Origin: Lineus longissimus
Lineage: Eukaryota > Nemertea > Pilidiophora > Heteronemertea > Lineidae
Assembly (NCBI RefSeq): GCF_910592395.1
Contig: NC_088313.1
Location: forward strand, 13,224,437 to 13,288,436
Reading direction: 5' to 3'
DNA length: 64,000 nucleotides
The position numbers and the translations under genes were made by a program. The notes below the pieces were generated by a model, which was not told the origin of the DNA, did no database searches, and saw only the letters and a list, made by a program, of their open reading frames with translations. Shown in pieces: positions 56,935 to 64,000 of this stretch (positions are counted from its first letter, which is position 1; each line of letters begins with the position of its first letter).

Positions 56935-57940
56935 ATTGGCATAATGCTCTGTTATTGGCAATATTGTTCATAAACGAGCCTGTCATGACCTTTGTAATTG
57001 CAGGAAGGCACGTGACACATCCGCCACCATCAGATAGCCTATGTGTATGTTCGGAAAGGAAAAAATATCGTACTTAATTAGCCGTTACCATGGTAACAAG
57101 ACAGGATGCTCCTTTGAAGGTGTGCCTGGTAAGATGCCAAGAGCAAGTGTGCAGGCGGCTCCTGAGTTTGCGCTTGGATGCGCTGCATCTCATGGTAGCA
57201 TGGCGCACTAGCATAAATAACAAAAAACTATGGTGCATTAGGAAAGTGTGCAACTTTAAGATGTGTGCGTTTGTTTCAGAAAAGCGAGTTTTGGTCTTTA
57301 TTTTAGATTTTTTTAATTGTTTATTTTCCCCTCTCCCCTCAGTAGCCAAGTCACTTCATTCGCCAAGATTGCTTGGAAACTAATTCAAATATTCGTAAGA
57401 CACTAGGTTATATTCTGGTCTATGAACACTACTTTTTAGAAATGTCACTTAATTGGTCAATGCACAGTAACCATTTAGATATGGTCAAATACGTACCTTC
57501 ATATTAACCGCTATACAAAACTCTTTTTGAAGGCGATAAATTTAAAATCTTCAGCCAGAAGCAAAAAAAGCAGCCTTACTGGTATACAGGGTAATATCAA
57601 TTTAAACACACTCCCATTTCAGAAGCCCGTGGTATGAAGGAATGTTCAGATAACGTAACATTTCTCCAATTAAGAGGGAGAAAAATGAGAAAATCAATTA
57701 AAAGTGAGAGGTAGTTTGCAGCTGGAGGAGTGCAACGCCGCATGTAGCATCTGCTAGTCTCGTTTCTATGTTTTTTGTTATGTAAGCACGTTTTGCAACC
57801 GCAAAGTTTAAGGAATAAGACTGAATTCAAAGGTTTTGGACATACATGTATACGTATGCATACATACATGATGGACATGACGTGTTAAGCATTTCCATCA
57901 TAGTCAGAATAACGCTAACACCCGACTTACTAAAATCCTG
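56935..57940. other. Non-coding stretch, no gene seen
   Basis: Frames up to 97 codons on both strands overlap each other at 57074-57383 and show no motifs. Confidence 0.35.
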
Positions 57941-57944
57941 AATT

Positions 57945-58316
57945 CGAACCACGGTTGGCAGATAGTGAACAAAATGTCCAGATTTTGCATCCGGTTACGC
58001 ATGGTAACAAAGGAAACGAAGTCGTAACCAAAGTTCCTTATTCATACGCATGCGTAACCGGATGCAAAATCTGGAAATTGTGTTCGAACTTCTGCCGACC
58101 GCGGTGCTGGTTCACAGTCCTCAAAGGATTCGAACCACGGTTGGCAGATAGCGAACAAAATGTCCAGATTTTGCATCCGGTTACGCATGGTAACCAAGGT
58201 AACGAAGCCGTAACCAAAGTTCCTTATTCATACGCATGCGTAACCGGATGCAAAATCTGGAAATTGTGTTCGAACTTCTGCCGACCGCGGTGCTGGTTCA
58301 CAGTCCTCAAAGGATT
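57945..58316. repeat. Tandemly duplicated 186-bp hairpin
   Basis: Two 186-bp units (57945-58130 and 58131-58316) differ at only four positions by eye. Each contains a perfect 26-base inverted repeat starting CCAGATTTTGCATCCGG (57978-58003 with 58049-58074; 58164-58189 with 58235-58260). Looser outer arms are GAACCACGGTTGGCAG against CTGCCGACCGCGGTGCTGGTTC. The loop is rich in GTAAC words. The unit length is a multiple of three, so one frame stays open through both copies (about 124 codons). It has no ATG at its left end and I judge it non-coding. Confidence 0.85.
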
Positions 58317-58319
58317 ATT

Positions 58320-59215
58320 CCATTGATATAACCATGTAGAAGAAACATGATACAAGTGTATTTTGTGTCAACAGGTCCCTTGGCGGTTTCTCCTTGCCAT
58401 GTCACTATCCCAGACATTATCAGACACACGACTCTGAGAACACGATACGCCTCAAAAACCGATGTTCGCGCAGATGATCAGCTTTTCCTTTTGGTTGTAC
58501 AAGGTGTTTCAAAAGTACTATCAGAAGATTTTTAAGACAATATGATTTGGTTCCATTTCGTGTCAACTGAGAGGTACGAGTCGAACTTCCTCATTGTGTA
58601 TGGTGGCTTATGGAATGGTTCACCAGAGACCCGTAACTAGAGATAAGAAGTGCATAATTGCATCCTGTGTCCCGCCGGCGAGAGATTGAATCTCTGTCCA
58701 GTGTAACGAGATTTTGAGTGCGCGCCTTTGACATTCTGTGATGGCACGTACGATTAAATATCGATTCTCGAGTGCTGGATGTTTCAATCCAGTAGGGTCA
58801 TTATATCCAACTGTAATCTTCTGGACATGGCCAAATAATTATGATATCTGATAGCCAAAAGACAAAAAATAATACCCAATAAGATACAATATAGGTCATC
58901 AGAGAAGCTTGAAAATGTCTTTCTTTTAAGCTTTCTACATACATGTAGTTACCAGTTGAACCCATGCATTACAAAATGTCAAATAGCCTCCAAAAATTGT
59001 GATGGAAATTCGATAAGAAAGGGTAGATCTGGTTACGAACAAAACTTGACATGATGAAGACAACTCCGGCTTGACCAATCGACAGGCGTAGGTGTGCGAC
59101 ATCAAGTTCTAAAATATCAAAGGTTCACTGTTCCTGAACTGTTGGACTTTGTTTCTCTTACCAAGCCTATTATCTACCACTTATTGCAGTAAAATGCGGC
59201 GTGGTATAAGGCGCC
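58320..59215. other. Non-coding stretch, no gene seen
   Basis: Nothing recognised beyond TACATGTAG near 58941. Confidence 0.4.
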
Positions 59216-59220
59216 GCACA

Positions 59221-59355
59221 AACAAGCGATTTTTAGTCGCTGCGACCTTTCCGACGGAGCCATGACAACATGACGAGTGACTGCGATTGAAGGCCGCATT
59301 CCAACCACAATCGTCATCTTGTCATGGCTCCGTCGCAGCGGCTAAAATCACTCGT
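59221..59355. mobile_element. Fold-back element with CGGAGCCATGACAA arms
   Basis: The left arm 59221-59275 (AAGCGATTTTTAGTCGCTGCGA, then CGGAGCCATGACAACATGACGA) pairs with the right arm 59311-59355 (TCGTCATCTTGTCATGGCTCCG, then TCGCAGCGGCTAAAATCACT). A 6-base insertion in the left arm (ACCTTTC region) is the main difference. The centre is about 35 bp. No coding capacity and no clear target duplication. Confidence 0.75.
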
Positions 59356-59359
59356 TATC

Positions 59360-62300
59360 GCGATGCTTTAGTCAGGTGCATGGCTGGTGTCGGAATCGTA
59401 TCTGACATCACGGGTTACCCGATCCCTTCCTGGCTATTGCCATGATAAGCGATGAAACACCCAAGAAACGGACTACCGTTCGACTCCCTCGAGGGAGACG
59501 TGCTATACCAGAGGAGTCACCGGGCCAATTGACACCTAACTGTTTCTCCTAGAGATGTTGTCTATTCGCAATATTGGAGAGTCCTATTACATGCTTCCAT
59601 AAAGGAATAATCCTTTATGATGCTACATTGTACTTACTGTCAGCATTCCTGCGACTTTCTAATAACTGAGCCAGTTTCATAGAGTCAACAATTCTTAATG
59701 GTTGGCTGTCAGTTGAAAGTCCTATGTTCAAACTTGTTTTCGATCCTCCGAGAAGTGTCCATGCAGTTGTTAAAGAAGGTGAAGAGGGCAGATTACTAAG
59801 AATGTACTTTCGCTGACAGTTGACATTCTATAATATCGGTGTCCTTATATCGCGGTCGCTAGACACTTTGTTGCAAAACAGCATTAGTTGTCGAGAAATG
59901 CCGTCTTGTCAATACGAGAAGAAGACTCCTATTTTCCCGACACCAATACCACTCTTTACAGAAATCTTCCTTATCACCACGTCTCATTCTTTACGGAAGT
60001 GTACAAAAGTCGCACTGATATTGTATCAATTATAGTTGTCAATTATTTCTCTCAGACTCCTTTTACCAGAACGCTCGGAAAAATGTCCATCTCACCGTTT
60101 TCACCTCATTCTTCATCTACACAATGGCTGCAATATCCTTTCCCTTCTTTAAACCCACGCCAATGTCTCTCCAGACGCGCTACGCCACCAAGCTCTGCCT
60201 GAAATAAAACCCGAGCACTTCCGCTAGGTCATTAACTGGGAACCATTAGCGAGCTATCCTTGGCTAATAAGCTGCCTTCAGCGAGTCGGGAGACTGAAGC
60301 TGTGAATGCCCCTAGGTTTTACCTCTCCTCGGCCATGTACTACGCGTGGCGGAAGCATAATTATTTCGTTAACACAAAAACGTATAATTGTATATCATAC
60401 CATAATAATAAGGATTAATGCCAAGGACAGGTATAATATTTCCTGGTTTTGAATTGATATGTCTACAGGGCTAAATCCTTGAAATTTTGACAAAAGATAG
60501 GCACAAAATTGGCCTCGCACTTTACTTGGCGGAAGTGTAATTATTTCAACACTGCCGTGATGTCGATTTACTAAAACTCCTTCAGAAATAAATCGGTTAG
60601 CTAACTGAAACACGGCATAATTTTAATCTAAATTCTCGACACTGCATTTATATACTCAGAAGGTAATTTGAAAAACAAAATATATTGTAACAACACGACG
60701 CAATGCGTTCTTGGTACGGTATTTTAGACGAATTACTAAATGTTATTTTCTTTATAAATCTATGTGAGTGTTGTCAGTTTTATTGAGAACCCATTACAAA
60801 TATTCGCAGAGTCTTAAAAAGACATCCCCAAGGGAGCTTTTTTCATGAACTGTCACTTACTATTGCTTGGAGAGAATATCACAAGCAGTCCGACTTATTT
60901 AGGCAGCACAAAAATAACTTCAAAAGCAAACTTTGTGTTCTAATGGGTGTTTGACGGATAGATCGAAAGTACATTTCTTGAACTAAAGGTGGCCGTCGCA
61001 AAAATGAACTACCCTGGCTGGGGCAGGTATAGTCGGCCAGAACACGAACGAACCCAGTTAGTCTCTAAAATGCATCTGAGACACTTAGTTTTTCTTTTTG
61101 TCTGTGGAGGCCCCCCAGACCCCCCAGCCAGCTACGAGCCTCTGGCACGCGTAATTGTACCTTATCATGGATCCGGCCCTGTTAGTGTTAGTGATACAAA
61201 CCACACGGAACTCGTATACTAGGAAGGGTCTCTTGCTTCTTTGATGCTCCAAAGTATATATGCAGCTTTTGACCAGTAAAGTATTCTTATTCACTCACTA
61301 TTCCAAGTGATTTGATGATATTACATTTTCTAAAACACCCTATAGCAGATCATACCAAAGCGGTTGTCTTAGAAAATTGGGCGTGGTCAACACGAAGTAA
61401 CACCGGAAGATAAATGGCTTGATCAGCTACGAAACAACAATAAAGCTTTCTTTATAGATTCACTGAGCCCGGTGATTAAGTTTCAATAAATGTAAAGTTA
61501 ATTAAGCATACTTTGATGGTTGATATAGCGACAGTTGCCATAGTACCCGCGGTTTCTCCGGCGGTTTTGCACTTAAACTGTTACCGAGAAGTGATTGCGG
61601 ACAAAGCAATGATTATAGTTTCATTATGCGTAAAAACGTACGCGAAAAGCGAGTGGCTTTGATGTCCGATAGAGGTAATCATATCGTCAACCGCGGACAT
61701 CATGAAAATATTTACCAGGTATATCATCGCCGGCAGTGATGGTTTGCGTGTCAACAACAGATTCGCGGTTGTTGTTATTCCCTTCTAATTTTAAAGTCAA
61801 CTCATCCTTCCATTCAGGTTGTGACGCTAATGAAATTTACCTGTATCATCACACACCACATATTCTCTTTCTGTGCAACAGAGCAATGATAAGAATGATT
61901 TGTTGTCTTTCCATTACAGCGCAATGGTCCTTGGGTACAGCTACAGGCCTCTCAGAAAGTAGCCGTTTGGTCCATTTTCACAGCCCACGAAAATGCACTT
62001 TTGCGAAATACACTGTAACTGAATGGATGATATAAGGACTATTGGGCCTTAATTGTATACATGCGAGCTATTTACTGCGCTTGTCCGCTGCACGCTACCA
62101 CTGCAGCTGCAGACCGAATTTCTACATCAGATCCATCCAAAAAGAATTGATTTGTACTTTTATTTTTTAGAACAGAAGCGTTGAATCGCCGCGGTTGTAC
62201 TTAATAACCCTTATCAACCGGCGACCTCTTGGCGACCATTTGGAAATTTTATAGATTCAAACTACAATGTTCTTCTCAAAGCGCCAGAATAGGGAAATCA

Positions 62301-63765
62301 CGCCAATGTCAGACATGATCTCTAACAGATCGATACGCAGATCACGCATGCTTCGGGGTATAAACTTAGCCAGATACGGCTGCTCAACCCGATCGGTTTG
62401 CGAACAGCGTCTATGCGGGAGCTTGTCCGCGCTATCTCATAAGATATGAAAGGCTAATTCGGTTTCGCTCCAGAATCGGTAATGATCTGAGTATTCTGAA
62501 CAGCATTTCTATTGAATCAATTAAGGCGAGGTAATCAAAGTAGTGTCGTGCCACGCGCGGCGAATACCAGTTAGGTCCATTGGTGACTGGGAGGTGAAGA
62601 GGCTGAGAACATCATCGCCAATTGCAAAAGTACTTACCAGGTTTAATTTGATGAACTGAGTGCCATCCTGTCAAATTTTTGTGCAAATTTTATTTTTTCA
62701 AATCGCTTTTTTTACAAGTTCAAGATATTGAGGAAACGGTCAATTTGTATAAAATTGTAAAATACACTGAAAGAGCAACATGCCATTTTTAGATAAAGTC
62801 ACAACATGAGCAATTAGTTTGGGCCTCGGTTTTAAATAATCATCTCTGCAAGCAACGAAACCCACGCGTGATTTCTTCAATAACATTTCGGGTTTGATGA
62901 CTAACGTTTGTCAAACCATGTCAAACTGCTTCAATGCTTTTCAATGAAATCACTTCCAATGCTGTAATGGGCGGAAATGGTCTTGGAGACCTTCAACAGC
63001 ACCTTCACTGACAAACGTTCCATTAACATGATTCAGCGCTGAAAATTGCCAGACGAAATGAAAAAGAATAGCCGCCATATTGCTTGTTAAATATTCAATT
63101 CAAATGAACCGCATTCAATATTGGCCCCATATTACCCATAATTACATTAAATGATGGGAGTGCTCTACCAAAGAAATTAGCTCGGATCCCTTAGATCACG
63201 AAGAGATGCTTTTGAAGTGTGCCTTTGTAACGAGTCATCAATGCCACGGTAGAATACAAGGCCGTATTCACCCCGAAGAACTAGTTACCCAACTGATCGA
63301 GAACTTTATCATAATCCGTCAGGTCAAAGTAAACCCGGACCCTTTTTCCACGGGACATTTTCTACTTCGACACCGGCGGTATATTTTCTCTATTTGTGAT
63401 ACAAATCATACTCGAAGAGCTTATACGAGATGAATACGAAAGAATCCAACAACATAATTCTTCAAACATTATTGGAAAAACAGTCTCTTTTCATATAATA
63501 CAGCTCGGCAAGTTGGAGGGCCAGCTTGATTCTCGGCATAAGCTCGGAAAGCAATTCTCGAGGGTGGTTCTGTATATAGGGGTTGTATTTGACCATATCT
63601 TGCTGGCAGCATCGAGGCTTGTGTTCGTGACCGAACAAAATTGCTTGCCGGGTGTTTAAAAAAATAATGACAAATTTCAAACTGGTGACTGAGATCAACA
63701 CTATCTCTTTTCCTAAAACACTTACCAGCCACATGTACGGGTAGCCGGCAAAACTATGCCTTTGG
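59360..63765. other. Non-coding stretch, no gene recognised
   Basis: Frames up to 104 codons lack motifs. GTGATACAAAYCAYAC near 61191 and 63397 may be two fragments of one old repeat. Inverted words ACTAACGTTTG near 62901 and CAAACGTTCCATT near 63013 form a weak palindrome. Confidence 0.35.
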
Positions 63766-63769
63766 TTAG

Positions 63770-64000
63770 ATGGCAGTTGATTACGCTACCCACCTAGAAC
63801 CCCTGCCGCCGTAAGGCTTGTTTTGAATCAGTATCTGGAGCGACGAGACCAACATCCCTCGCTTCGGCCAGGTAACAGGTACATGTACCGCCCATAAAGG
63901 ATATGAGTGGTGGTTGTTGATCACGTTACCCGCCTGGAACCCCTGCCGCTGTAAGGCTTGTTTTGAATCAGTATCTGGAGCGACGAGACCAGCATCCCTC
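63770..64000 (+). repeat. 140-bp tandem repeat running off the window edge
   Basis: GAACCCCTGCCG at 63797 and 63937 marks two units with a 140-base period. The second halves (GTAAGGCTTGTTTTGAATCA, GTATCTGGAGCGACGAGACC and GCATCCCTC) are nearly identical. The array likely continues past base 64000. Confidence 0.85.

Noticed and set aside
57955-58326. 123-codon frame with two copies of a 62-residue repeat, Cys-rich
   Set aside because: It is the translation of the duplicated 186-bp hairpin. It starts at TTG, not ATG, and half the four differences change residues, so there is no sign of protein selection.

Overview
This window looks like eukaryotic nuclear DNA from a marine invertebrate. It is AT-rich and gene-poor, and crowded with short non-autonomous transposons, fold-back elements and long-period tandem duplications. 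There is no bacterial operon structure. The palindromic word TACATGTA/GTACATGTAC recurs across the window (for example near 6673, 13608-13626, 17497, 36490, 44272, 51133 and 63880), a habit I associate with mollusc, brachiopod, lancelet and echinoderm genomes. I cannot name the species, and I found no host gene that I would defend as complete.

The only convincing protein-coding unit is one nearly complete two-ORF non-LTR retrotransposon (LINE) at about 38.17-44.28 kb on the plus strand. ORF1 (718 aa) carries a long coiled coil and a C-terminal FWPAGV-type domain. ORF2 (1128 aa from its ATG) carries an AP-like endonuclease, a reverse transcriptase and a C-terminal CCHC motif. A YY1-like box lies upstream of ORF1. 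ORF2 starts just after the ORF1 stop, and its extreme C terminus looks frameshifted. A second, unrelated LINE survives only as a 3' end at about 29.44-29.75 kb.

Region by region. 0-9 kb: degenerate dispersed repeats, a fold-back element at 7.2 kb and a candidate exon at 7.48 kb. 9-18 kb: a dispersed block at 9.78 kb, a minus-strand tRNA-like SINE head at 13.8 kb and a good tRNA-derived SINE at 16.7-17.1 kb. 18.3-20.2 kb: a cluster of non-autonomous elements, including a 534-bp near-perfect hairpin element flanked by aattgg repeats, a pogo-like element and an inverted pair. 20-37 kb: a possible exon at 20.3-20.9 kb, fold-backs at 22.9, 25.5, 30.6 and 35.7-36.3 kb, a 44-bp minisatellite at 28.5 kb and a 16-bp minisatellite at 35.7 kb. 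38-44 kb: the LINE. 46-64 kb: an unusual concentration of long-period tandem duplications (about 120-430 bp), more fold-backs, and an in-frame duplicated hairpin at 57.9-58.3 kb.

I found no CRISPR array, rRNA, phage or operon. The most interesting material is the set of structured, non-autonomous DNA elements, several with recognisable target-site duplications. Comparisons between copies were made by eye and carry no computed identities.
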